Assembly: GCA_030746455.1 (NCBI GenBank)
Contig: JASLMQ010000106.1
Location: forward strand, 1-8,107
DNA: 8,107 nucleotides
Direction: 5' to 3'
From: Candidatus Latescibacterota bacterium
GTDB taxonomy: Bacteria; Latescibacterota; UBA2968; GCA-2709665
This document shows positions 1-6,701 of the stretch, in pieces (within the stretch, counting starts at the first letter, position 1; every line of letters starts with the position of its first letter). The notes below the pieces were generated by a model. That model was given only the letters and a program-made list of their open reading frames with translations, was not told where the DNA came from and did no database searches. The position numbers were made by a program, and so were the translations under genes.

Positions 1-996
1 CTCAGGTTCCCAAGCCGGGAGGAGATTCTGGCCGCGCTCCCGGACACGGGGATCGTGATCCCACAGGACTCGGCGTGGAAGTATTCGAACCTGGGCTTTG
101 CGTTGCTGGGGGAGGTGGTCTACCGGCTTACGGGGCAGCCCTGCCCGGAGTATGTTCGGGAACACATCCTGGATCCCCTGGGGCTGACCTCCACGGCGTT
201 CGATCTGACCGAGGAGATGAAGGGTCGGGCGTTTGTCGGATACAACCCGACATCGTTTCAGGATCGCCCGGACAAAGCGCCCTACGCTCACCTGAATGGG
301 CTGTCGCCGGCCGGGCAGTTGCACTCGACGGTGCATGACCTCGCGGAGTGGGTGTCGTTCCAGTTCGGACCGAGCGACGACGGTGATGGGGAGTCAGGCG
401 TGCTGGACGCGCGTACGCTGGCTGAGATCCAGCGTCCGCAGTATGTGGAACCGGACTGGTCGGCCGGGCAGTGTCTGGGGTGGCGGGCCACGCGTGTGGG
501 GAATCGGGTGTATCACAGCCACGGAGGCGGTATCCACGGGTTCGGCACCCAGGTGTGGTTCAACGTTCCTTCCCGGACCGGCGCGATCGTGCTGATCAAC
601 ATGTGGCCGCCTCACGGAGGGCTGGACCTGGCGCAGGAGATGCTGGAGCGGGTGCTCGATGCCGAGGATAATGCGCCGGCTCCGCCGAAACGGCCGACGC
701 TGGAGGCGACGCCGGACCCGCTCAAGCGTTTCCTTGGGCGTTACTATGCGGAGCCGGGCATCCACGTGAACATCGAGTATCGCGATGGGCAACTACGTCT
801 CGAACCGTGCGAGGGCCAATCCTACTCGCTGCACGCGCCGGCGGTCCTGGAGGCGACCGACTCGGAGGACGAGTGGATGGTGCGAGGTGGACGCGGGGCG
901 GGGGAAAGAGCGGTCTTCTCGTTCGATGCCGAGGGCTGCGTGATCAGCTATGCGCTTGGGGGATTTGAGTTCAGGAGGTTCGAGGTCGTGGAGTAG
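1..996 (+). CDS. Serine beta-lactamase-like hydrolase (class C / DD-peptidase fold), 5' end missing
   Basis: The frame is open from base 1 and ends at TAG 994-996, giving 331 residues of a protein whose N-terminus, including the SxxK nucleophile motif, lies upstream of the window. The GTG at 55 is internal and not a start. Residues 28-30 are Tyr-Ser-Asn followed by LGFALLG, the YxN motif of class C beta-lactamases and related peptidases and esterases. Residues 101-120 (SPAGQLHSTVHDLAEW) match the usual conserved stretch before the third motif. HGG at 174-176 stands where these families have KTG or HxG. From about residue 240 (DPLKRFLGRYY) begins a C-terminal beta-rich extension like those found after many beta-lactamase-related hydrolases. 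Family members include peptidases, esterases and amide hydrolases, so the substrate cannot be named. HGG in place of KTG argues against a true beta-lactamase. Fold assignment is firm; function is open. Confidence 0.9.
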   Translation, partial: LRFPSREEILAALPDTGIVIPQDSAWKYSNLGFALLGEVVYRLTGQPCPEYVREHILDPLGLTSTAFDLTEEMKGRAFVGYNPTSFQDRPDKAPYAHLNGLSPAGQLHSTVHDLAEWVSFQFGPSDDGDGESGVLDARTLAEIQRPQYVEPDWSAGQCLGWRATRVGNRVYHSHGGGIHGFGTQVWFNVPSRTGAIVLINMWPPHGGLDLAQEMLERVLDAEDNAPAPPKRPTLEATPDPLKRFLGRYYAEPGIHVNIEYRDGQLRLEPCEGQSYSLHAPAVLEATDSEDEWMVRGGRGAGERAVFSFDAEGCVISYALGGFEFRRFEVVE

Positions 997-1030
997 AGAA
1001 CGGCAGTCCTGAAGAGGCGAGAAGTGAGGC

Positions 1031-1151
1031 AGCTATCAGCGTTCAGCTATCAGCTGAACCGGCGCGTCGCGCGCCATCGCGCGCCTGTATGGTAGTGACC
1101 TTCTGGCGTATCCATCGATCTGGTCTGGCTGACAGCTGAATGCTGAACGCT
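1031..1151. repeat. MITE-like palindromic-ended intergenic element
   Basis: Arms AGCGTTCAGCTATCAGCTG (1038-1056) and CAGCTGAATGCTGAACGCT (1133-1151) are inverted repeats matching at 17 of 19 positions. The left arm overlaps a direct repeat AGCTATCAGC at 1031-1040 and 1045-1054. A GC-rich hairpin, GGCGCG-tcg-CGCGCC, sits inside at 1061-1075. The 77-base core has no convincing coding content. The structure is that of a small non-autonomous mobile or REP-like element. I recall AGCTATCAGC-type repeats from several uncultured bacterial genomes, but this is memory, not a search. An upstream in-frame ATG at 1140 for the next gene lies inside the right arm, which argues against its use. Confidence 0.7.
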
Positions 1152-1187
1152 TCCCGACCTCTACCTATGGCCCAGCAGCAGATCTCT

Positions 1188-1193
1188 GGAGGA
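1188..1193 (+). promoter_or_regulatory. Ribosome binding site deciding the start at 1197
   Basis: GGAGGA lies 3-4 bases upstream of ATG 1197. The competing in-frame ATG at 1140 has no comparable Shine-Dalgarno sequence and falls in a repeat arm. Confidence 0.75.
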
Positions 1194-1196
1194 AAC

Positions 1197-2333
1197 ATGG
1201 CACGGCTCGAGCTGGCAGACAGCGGGATTATGTACATCAATTCCAATCCCGCGTATGGATATGTGTTCGCGTCTCACCCGCATCCGTACCAGCTGCCCAA
1301 TAGGGAATTCGTGAGCACCTATATGCGGGGAGGGGGTTTGTACGCGCCGGACCTGAATGTCGGATTCCTGCGCTCGACCGACGGCGGGGTGACGTGGGCC
1401 GATGAGGGCTTGCTGTACGACAAGTCGGGCGACGATCGACCCTACTCGTATCACAATGGGTTCCTCTCACGAATGGGGGATGGCACCCTTGTGGTGCTGT
1501 GCTTCCGGACAGACCGGTCCGATCCGGATCACCCGATGTTCAGCGCCTCCGGGGGACTGGTGGAGACCGAGCCCATCCTGTTCCTGTCACCGGACGATGG
1601 CCGTACGTGGACCGGACCGAAGTCCTTTGGACTGCCGGAGGGGATGATCGCGACGCCGTCCACACCGGTGATCGAGCTGGCGGACGGCTCGTGGTTCGTG
1701 CTGTACGACCGGTGGCACGGGTACGACGATCCCGGTCCCTACCGACCCCAGATGCTGGGATTTACCTCGAGAGACAGGGGCGAGAGCTGGGGGGAGGACG
1801 TGCTGGTGGCGGACGTCTCGGTCGAGGGCAAGGGCTTCTGGCACGGCAAGGCGATCCGGCTGTCGGACGACCGGCTCTACACGGTGTTCTGGACGGCGGA
1901 CATGACCCGTCCCGACGAGGGTCCCATCAATCTTCCTCTGCATTGCTCAATCGGTGATCCTACCGGGAGGACGTGGACACCGCCGGAATCGATCGGCATT
2001 CCCGGTCAGACGAACTGGCCGGCGGAGCTGCCGGACGGGACGATCGGCACGATCTACACGGCGCGCGAGGCTGAGCGACCGGGATTTGTGGTCGTGCTGT
2101 CTGAAGACGGGGGCAAGACGTGGGATCTGGACAACCAGGTCCTGGTGTGGGATGTGAGCGGGTGGATGCATATCGGGATCCCGATTCCCGATCGGTATCC
2201 GCGCAGCCACGACACGATCGCGTTCGGCGCGCCGACGTTGACGACGACGCTGGATGGCGATTTCTACGCGGCGTGGTGGTGCACGCTGAATAGCGTGACG
2301 CATGTGCGGTGGGCGCGGTTGAGGGTTGTGTGA
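1197..2333 (+). CDS. Asp-box (BNR) beta-propeller protein, sialidase-like
   Basis: The protein has 378 residues from ATG 1197, which is preceded by GGAGGA. Four Asp-boxes of the form SxDxGxxW are visible: STDGGVTW (60-67), SPDDGRTW (131-138), SRDRGESW (191-198) and SEDGGKTW (302-309), with a degenerate fifth (DPTGRTW, 254-260). Their spacing and the total length fit a single six-bladed propeller of the sialidase/neuraminidase superfamily. Known members include sialidases, other glycoside hydrolases and some propeller polysaccharide lyases. The first catalytic arginine of sialidases sits in an FRIP-type motif; the matching stretch here reads FASHPHPYQLP (24-34) and has no arginine, so a true sialidase is doubtful. 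No signal peptide or membrane segment is seen. It lies upstream of two heparinase-like genes on the same strand, suggesting work on a shared polysaccharide. Fold is confident; substrate unknown. Confidence 0.85.
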   Translation: MARLELADSGIMYINSNPAYGYVFASHPHPYQLPNREFVSTYMRGGGLYAPDLNVGFLRSTDGGVTWADEGLLYDKSGDDRPYSYHNGFLSRMGDGTLVVLCFRTDRSDPDHPMFSASGGLVETEPILFLSPDDGRTWTGPKSFGLPEGMIATPSTPVIELADGSWFVLYDRWHGYDDPGPYRPQMLGFTSRDRGESWGEDVLVADVSVEGKGFWHGKAIRLSDDRLYTVFWTADMTRPDEGPINLPLHCSIGDPTGRTWTPPESIGIPGQTNWPAELPDGTIGTIYTAREAERPGFVVVLSEDGGKTWDLDNQVLVWDVSGWMHIGIPIPDRYPRSHDTIAFGAPTLTTTLDGDFYAAWWCTLNSVTHVRWARLRVV

Positions 2334-2408
2334 TCCCTGACTGCGAACTGCGGCACCACGAAAGCCATCCCGGCCGTTGTTGACAACCTGTAGCAGTGGC
2401 AATCTTGC

Positions 2409-2426
2409 AGCCTGCCGGGACAGGCT
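2409..2426 (+). other. Short intergenic hairpin
   Basis: AGCCTG (2409-2414) and CAGGCT (2421-2426) form a perfect 6-bp stem with a 6-base loop (ccggga), 76 bases after the preceding stop codon. No T-run follows, so I do not call it a terminator. The rest of the gap 2334-2575 holds no supported gene. Confidence 0.4.
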
Positions 2427-2508
2427 CCAGGCACGAAAGATACGGGATCCTGGGTGGAGGGAGGTCCAGACGTCGGGTTGTAGAGGATTGTGTACTGGAT
2501 ACAGGTCC

Positions 2509-2546
2509 GGGTAGGGGTGGAACGGGGATACGAGGGAGGGTTGGGG
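2509..2546 (+). promoter_or_regulatory. G-tract cluster in the leader of the large heparinase-like gene (putative G-quadruplex)
   Basis: On the coding strand there are six runs of three or four G at 2509-2511, 2514-2517, 2524-2527, 2534-2536, 2538-2540 and 2543-2546. They are separated by loops of 2, 6, 6, 1 and 2 bases. This satisfies the common G3+N1-7 rule with two spare tracts. The cluster ends 29 bases before ATG 2576 and about 20 before its ribosome binding site, so if transcribed it would lie in the mRNA leader. A regulatory role is inference only; the whole leader is purine-rich. Confidence 0.45.
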
Positions 2547-2565
2547 ATCGGACGGTTGGTGAACC

Positions 2566-2570
2566 GAGGT
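2566..2570 (+). promoter_or_regulatory. Ribosome binding site for the start at 2576
   Basis: GAGGT is placed 5 bases before ATG 2576. The frame is open upstream to a GTG at 2396, but those 60 extra codons give a Gly/Arg-rich stretch without domain character and run through the hairpin and the G-tract cluster. The start at 2576 is therefore preferred. Confidence 0.65.
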
Positions 2571-2575
2571 TAGAA

Positions 2576-5500
2576 ATGGCGAAGACGATCGAGTTGATTG
2601 GCAATGACGCGTGGGTGGCGAACGAGGAGCCCACCGTGCTGGGGGATCTGGTTGGCATGGAGATCGCCAAGCACATCTGGGACAGCCGGCACACGTCGAA
2701 GGTGACGGGATTCGAGTACGCCAAGAGCCGGGGCACACGGAACATGATGAACCCCACGCCGCCGGAGCTTGGTACTCCGCGCGGGGCCACCCGTGTGTCC
2801 GCGATGTGGTCGGCCGAACGGCTGGTCGTGCGGGCGGACTGCGAGGGTCGGAGCGATGGGGAGGACCGGGTGATCCTCGTCGTGCGGCCGGAAGGACGGG
2901 ATGTCCAGCGCTTCGAGTGCAGCTCCGACGACGGTGCGGACGACGGACCCTGGACGGTGGAGGCGAGGACGGACGGGTGGTCCGCGACGCTTACCGTGGC
3001 GTGGATGTCTCTGGGGATCCATCCGCGGCCGGGCATGGACCTGGCGTTCAACGTGGTGCGTAGGACGGACTGGACGGATGTGGAGCCGCCGGAGATGTTG
3101 CCGGATGGGTTCGTTGTCAACGGGCTGACGCGTGTGCCGGTCGGACTGGAAGTGAGCACGCTCAGCCGATCGGTGCGGTACCCGACGGCAGAGGACCCGC
3201 TCCGACCGGACAGGCTGGGAACGCTGGTGCTCAGTCCTCCCCTCAGGATCGATGAGCTAGCGCTTGTGGACGAGGCGTTGGCGGAGAAGCAGCTGACGCT
3301 TGCTCTGACCCTCGCACGTGAGCTGCCTGATCAGGTGGACCTGCTGGTGACGCTGACGGACCCGAGAGGGCGCAAGGTGGCGTTCGCCGAGCGTGTCGCC
3401 AGCGAGGGACGCTCGACCGTGGCCTTACCGTACGTCTTCGGAGCCTCTCGGGGCTTCCTCTATCCGTATCGTCTGCGCGTCGAGCTGTCCGAACCGGAGA
3501 CCGGAGTCCCGCTTGCCCGGCGGGCATGCCGATTCACCCCATCGGATTCGGTTCGTCTCGATCCGCTTCAGCTCGGGCACGATCAGCGCGGGACGGGCAG
3601 GTTCCGGCTAGCGGCACGCGGCCTTGCGGGGATGGAGTGGCAGGCGGCGATGGTCAACGACGGCGGAAAGCTGCTGGATCGTGGTCAGGTGGCGCCCGGA
3701 TCGGATGACGACACGTTCCAGATCGAGATCGGAGAGGTCCCGAGGGGGCGGTATCGACTGCGGCTTTCTCTCGATGGGCTGGATCCGGCCTGCGCCATTG
3801 AGTGCCCGTGCAACGTGATGGGCGCGCGCCGACATCCGTCGGTGATGCTCTGCCCTGGGGATGTAGAGCGGCTTCGGAGAGACGCGCGACGCGGGGGACT
3901 GGCGCCCCATTACGATCGGCTGAAGGGTGAGGTGGACGAGGTGCTCCAACGGGGCACGTTCTTCGAGCAAAGCTGGACGCCCGGCGGCGTGGAGGACCGG
4001 GAGATCCCGATCGACAAAGCCGCACTAGCCAGCGATGCGCTACTGATGCAGGGGTCGGCGGAGGATTCGCTGTTCCAGAGGAACCCGAACCTGATGATGG
4101 CCACGGCGCTGGTCTACCTGGTGGAGGAGGATGAGCGCTACGGCGAGATGGCGAAGCGGATGGTTCGGATCCTGGTCGACCACGTGCTGTGGGGGGACCC
4201 GCGGGTGTATGGCGCCGATCCGGACCTGATGTGGAAGGCGATGTTCTGCGCGCTGGCCCTGGACTGGCTGACCGATCTCTACTCGCCCGAAGAGCGTCGG
4301 GCGCTGCGGGACACGCTGGTTGAGAACGGGATGATGGTGTACCTGTGGTCCATGGAGAACGACGCGGCCCCGTGGAAGGGCAGCATTGCGAACCTGACGC
4401 CGGTTTCCGATGGGGTTGCCGCCGCGCTCGCACTGGTCTTCCAGGATGAGGTGCTTGAGTGCGACCGGGTTCTGTCGATGGCACGGGACGACATCCAGAC
4501 GCCTGTCCAGGCCCTGCCGCCCGAGGGATCGTGGCCCGAGTCGGTGAACTACTGGGGTGGATTCCTCCAGGGCCTGGCCTTCTACGGTGCGGTGCTCGAG
4601 TCTGGGACCGGCAGCGAAGACGGGGTGTTCTCGCTGCCCGGCGTGAGGGAGGCCGGCAGCTTCCCCATGTACTTCACGCCTCGAGGGGTGCCGGCCGGAT
4701 GGAATGACGGGATGAACGCTGCCGCGTTTCCATTCCTCCATCTGCTTGCGCGCAAGTTCGATGCACCCGTGTACTCGCTCTATGCCGATGCCTATGCGGG
4801 GAGTGCGAGCGATCGGCAGAATCCTCGCTCGGACTGGCATACCCTCCTGTGGCGTTCATCCGAGGTCGAATACGTCGACTCGGTCGAGCCATCGGAGGTG
4901 GGGGACCTGCCCGCACCACCCGCGCTGGCTTCTCGACTGGAGCTGGAGACGCTGAAGGTCTACGAGGAGATCCGCTGGGCGGCCATGGCCTCGAGCTGGC
5001 CCCATCCGGAGCTGTACGTCTCGTTCAAGAGCGGATATGCGATCGAGGGCTTCGGGCACATGAGCCTGGACCTGAACGCGATCCAGGTGATCGCTGGAGG
5101 GGAGCCGCTGATCCGGCGGAGCCACGACTACCGAACGCCGCCGGAGGGATACAGCACGGTCCTGATCGACGGGAAGGCCCAGCAACCGGCCACCGGGACC
5201 TTCCTCTACTGGGAGGAAGGGGAACGGTATCGTGTGATCGCGGCCGAGGCGGATCGGTCGTTCGGTGATGTGGTCAAGCAGGTCTGTCGGCACGTGGTGA
5301 TGGTGGATGGACGATACCTCGTGATTCTTGACGAGGTGGAGGCGGACACGCCGGTGAGCGTGACGTTCATGGCGCACACCGCGGGAGAGCTGAGCCTGGG
5401 CGAAGGGCGATGTGATATCGCTGGGGTGCGGACGAATCTGTCTCTGGTGTTCGCCTCGCCAGAGGTGGTGTTGACGTGCGTTGAGCCGCCTGCCTGTGTG

Positions 5501-5716
5501 ATGACACAGCTGGCCGATCGAGCACTCCACGCGACGAGCCGGCCCGCCAAACGGACGGAGTTGGTGACGGTTGTCTGGCCGACGGAGGCAGGGGCGGAGG
5601 CACCGGGGTGCAAGTGGGATGGGTCGAGGCTCGAGGTGGTGCGGCCGGATGGGGAGCGGGATGTGGTTGTGTTCGACCGCACGGGGGAGGCACTGAGGTT
5701 CGGAGGAGTTGGGTAA
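2576..5716 (+). CDS. Multidomain heparinase II/III-like protein with N-terminal CBM9-like domain
   Basis: The protein has 1046 residues and ends at TAA 5714-5716. Residues ~15-205 resemble a CBM9/DOMON-like carbohydrate-binding domain; DGWSATLTVAWMSLGIHP (133-150) followed by AFNVVRR is the typical signature. Residues ~220-410 look like two beta-sandwich modules. HPSVMLCPGDVERLR (420-434) opens the alpha/alpha-toroid, which continues through LMWKAMFCALALDWL (551-565) and PEGSWPESVNYWGGF (649-663) to about 760. Residues ~805-1046 form the C-terminal beta domain. Family lyases cleave uronate-containing polysaccharides by beta-elimination. Catalytic candidates are N606, Y659 and H828. Odd points: the HxHxD motif reads H828-M-S-L-D832, the later metal-site Asp aligns with R848, and the usual HN pair is Y859-S860. 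The three metal ligands of heparinase II thus appear lost. No signal peptide is seen. Lyase fold is likely; activity and substrate are unproven. Confidence 0.85.
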   Translation: MAKTIELIGNDAWVANEEPTVLGDLVGMEIAKHIWDSRHTSKVTGFEYAKSRGTRNMMNPTPPELGTPRGATRVSAMWSAERLVVRADCEGRSDGEDRVILVVRPEGRDVQRFECSSDDGADDGPWTVEARTDGWSATLTVAWMSLGIHPRPGMDLAFNVVRRTDWTDVEPPEMLPDGFVVNGLTRVPVGLEVSTLSRSVRYPTAEDPLRPDRLGTLVLSPPLRIDELALVDEALAEKQLTLALTLARELPDQVDLLVTLTDPRGRKVAFAERVASEGRSTVALPYVFGASRGFLYPYRLRVELSEPETGVPLARRACRFTPSDSVRLDPLQLGHDQRGTGRFRLAARGLAGMEWQAAMVNDGGKLLDRGQVAPGSDDDTFQIEIGEVPRGRYRLRLSLDGLDPACAIECPCNVMGARRHPSVMLCPGDVERLRRDARRGGLAPHYDRLKGEVDEVLQRGTFFEQSWTPGGVEDREIPIDKAALASDALLMQGSAEDSLFQRNPNLMMATALVYLVEEDERYGEMAKRMVRILVDHVLWGDPRVYGADPDLMWKAMFCALALDWLTDLYSPEERRALRDTLVENGMMVYLWSMENDAAPWKGSIANLTPVSDGVAAALALVFQDEVLECDRVLSMARDDIQTPVQALPPEGSWPESVNYWGGFLQGLAFYGAVLESGTGSEDGVFSLPGVREAGSFPMYFTPRGVPAGWNDGMNAAAFPFLHLLARKFDAPVYSLYADAYAGSASDRQNPRSDWHTLLWRSSEVEYVDSVEPSEVGDLPAPPALASRLELETLKVYEEIRWAAMASSWPHPELYVSFKSGYAIEGFGHMSLDLNAIQVIAGGEPLIRRSHDYRTPPEGYSTVLIDGKAQQPATGTFLYWEEGERYRVIAAEADRSFGDVVKQVCRHVVMVDGRYLVILDEVEADTPVSVTFMAHTAGELSLGEGRCDIAGVRTNLSLVFASPEVVLTCVEPPACVMTQLADRALHATSRPAKRTELVTVVWPTEAGAEAPGCKWDGSRLEVVRPDGERDVVVFDRTGEALRFGGVG

Positions 5717-5818
5717 GGGAACGGGGTGACGCTCCTCAACAGGATCGCACGTAGTGCTTCGAGGAGCGGGGCTCCGATATCACCCGAGTCAGCGATCTGC
5801 AAATGCGGGAGCAACCCT

Positions 5819-5839
5819 CCCCCCGTTCGTAACGGGGGG
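5819..5839 (+). other. Perfect 9-bp hairpin
   Basis: CCCCCCGTT (5819-5827) and AACGGGGGG (5831-5839) pair perfectly around a 3-base loop (cgt). It starts 102 bases after the stop codon of the large heparinase-like gene. No T-run follows, so intrinsic termination is not supported, although a stem this strong could protect a 3' end. Confidence 0.7.
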
Positions 5840-5840
5840 T

Positions 5841-5879
5841 GGTCGCAGTTCCCCGCGGGGTCGGTTCGGAACTGCGACC
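5841..5879 (+). other. 12-bp inverted repeat directly after the preceding hairpin
   Basis: GGTCGCAGTTCC (5841-5852) and GGAACTGCGACC (5868-5879) are perfect reverse complements with a 15-base loop. The self-complementary CCCCGCGGGG (5851-5860) overlaps the left arm. Only one base separates it from the hairpin at 5819-5839, so the pair probably forms one compound element. Confidence 0.7.
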
Positions 5880-6012
5880 GGGGGGATCGAGTACGAAGCC
5901 GAGCGCCTCGATGCCAACGCGGCCCGTGATGGGAACAAGCCGTTGATCTCCCGTCCCGAGGAGTAGTCTCAATTGCAGATCCACTACTCTTCCCTATCCG
6001 CTTCCAGCGGGG

Positions 6013-6043
6013 CCCCCTCTTCTTGACCGCCAAGAAAAGGGGG
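6013..6043. other. 13-bp imperfect hairpin with C-tract/G-tract arms
   Basis: CCCCCTCTTCTTG (6013-6025) pairs with CAAGAAAAGGGGG (6031-6043) around a 5-base loop (accgc), with one C-A mismatch at 6019/6037. On neither strand is it followed by a uniform T-run, so it is recorded as a structured repeat and not as a terminator. Confidence 0.6.
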
Positions 6044-6079
6044 GAAAAGAAGGCGGCTCCTCAGACGCCGGAGGGGCTT

Positions 6080-6181
6080 GCCTCCCGCGAAGACCCACTG
6101 ATGGACGCACTGTGGTCTGGTTCGCCTGCTGGTCTCGGCGGCCGGGCAGGTACGGAGTTGCTTGTGCCAGGCGCGGGAGGC
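6080..6181. repeat. MITE-like element, copy 1
   Basis: A 102-bp stretch is bounded by perfect 10-bp inverted repeats GCCTCCCGCG (6080-6089) and CGCGGGAGGC (6172-6181). Internal blocks TGGACGCAC (6102-6110) and GCTTGTGCC (6160-6168) recur in the same order and almost the same spacing in the element at 6238-6336. No coding content is recognised. Confidence 0.6.
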
Positions 6182-6237
6182 TGTTCGGTCGCGCTCTCGG
6201 CTGCGTGCTGGTAGTTCCGGCCCGGCAACGCGATGGC

Positions 6238-6336
6238 GCTCCCGCGAAAGACCTCCTGGTGGACGCACGGGGGGTTGGTGTCCTGCGTGTCTGGGTGGTT
6301 GACACGTGGGGTGGAGCTTGTGCCGGACGCGGGAGC
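6238..6336. repeat. MITE-like element, copy 2 (diverged)
   Basis: This 99-bp stretch is bounded by perfect 9-bp inverted repeats GCTCCCGCG (6238-6246) and CGCGGGAGC (6328-6336). It shares CCCGCGAA, TGGACGCAC (6260-6268) and GCTTGTGCC (6316-6324) with copy 1, and the last block ends 3 bases before the right arm in both. The middle is strongly diverged. Its right end, GCGGGAGCTACC (6329-6340), also matches GCGGGAGCAACC at 5805-5816 in 11 of 12 positions, suggesting a third, partial relative next to the first hairpin pair. Confidence 0.6.
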
Positions 6337-6481
6337 TACCCCCCCTCCAACGCGACCGCCATTGTCATTGCGAGCCCTGGGCGCGGGCCCTGGCGTCGAT
6401 GGAACGGGGACTTGGAGATGGTTCGGGCCACTGCGGTTAGGGATGTGCTTGCGAACGGCCTATACCCGTCCACACTGAGTG

Positions 6482-6510
6482 CCTGATTCACCCCACCGGG
6501 GTGAATCAGG
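6482..6510. other. Perfect 13-bp hairpin with 3-base loop
   Basis: CCTGATTCACCCC (6482-6494) and GGGGTGAATCAGG (6498-6510) pair without mismatch around acc. Neither side carries a T-run. Perfect arms of this length suggest a recent or maintained palindromic repeat unit, a transposase or integrase recognition end, or an RNA 3'-end structure. Confidence 0.7.
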
Positions 6511-6622
6511 TGTATCGAAGTGGGAGGACCGGGAACACCTGTACAGATCTACCTCAGGCCCGGCCTTCGATACAATCCGAGCCTGGGCGCTGGGCCCAGA
6601 CTCGGATCACTCCCTTCGATAC
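6511..6622. repeat. TTCGATAC-type repeat cluster with internal stem-loop
   Basis: TGTATCGAAG (6511-6520) is the exact reverse complement of CTTCGATACA (6565-6574), and CCTTCGATAC occurs directly at 6564-6573 and again at 6613-6622. Between the two direct copies lies a 33-base stem-loop (6575-6607): 7 bp, one C-A mismatch, 6 bp, and a 5-base loop (gctgg). The sequence after the second copy, with ACTCAGGGCA, resembles from memory the widespread TTCGACAGGCTCAGGGC-like intergenic repeats of many bacteria. This likeness was not searched. Confidence 0.55.
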
Positions 6623-6701
6623 GGCCTGACGGCCCACTCAGGGCAGGCAGGCAGACGGGGCATTTGCGTGAGGTGACTTGGTCATGATTTCGAGCAAATC
6701 C

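Larger units (their letters stand above)
5717..6683. other. Repeat-rich, apparently non-coding intergenic region
   Basis: Almost 1 kb separates the two heparinase-like genes. Open frames here (for example 124 codons from 6112 on +) show no recognisable family, run across the repeats and lack good ribosome binding sites. The stretch instead contains strong hairpins at 5819-5839, 5841-5879, 6013-6043, 6482-6510 and 6575-6607, two related ~100-bp elements at 6080-6181 and 6238-6336, and TTCGATAC-type repeats at 6511-6622. A 9-bp inverted repeat, GATCTGCAA/TTGCAGATC at 5794-5802 and 5973-5981, brackets the first two hairpins. It looks like a landing zone for several families of dispersed palindromic repeats. 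No tRNA, riboswitch or canonical terminator with a T-run was seen. Confidence 0.65.

Noticed and set aside
2380..2408. TTGACA hexamer as a -35 promoter box
   Set aside because: No acceptable -10 box at 16-18 bases; the hexamer at that distance is TCTTGC or similar.
2396..2575. 60-codon upstream extension of the large heparinase-like gene from GTG 2396
   Set aside because: The peptide is Gly/Arg-rich and lacks domain character; a well-placed ribosome binding site precedes ATG 2576 instead.
1960..3159. 399-codon open frame on the minus strand
   Set aside because: It spans the end of the propeller gene, the gap and the start of the large heparinase-like gene. It is Ser/Arg/Pro-rich and without family features.
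3654..4840. Overlapping minus-strand open frames of 266-276 codons
   Set aside because: They are antisense to the heparinase toroid, whose + frame explains the sequence.
5763..5775. GGAGC/GCTCC hairpin 47 bases after the large gene as a terminator
   Set aside because: Only 5 bp of stem and no T-run after it.
6112..6486. 124-codon + strand frame in the large intergenic region
   Set aside because: It runs through both MITE-like copies, has no ribosome binding site or domain, and its composition reflects the repeats.
5717..6683. CRISPR array or tRNA in the repeat-rich gap
   Set aside because: Repeats are few, diverged and palindromic with irregular spacing, unlike CRISPR; no cloverleaf or T-loop sequence was found.
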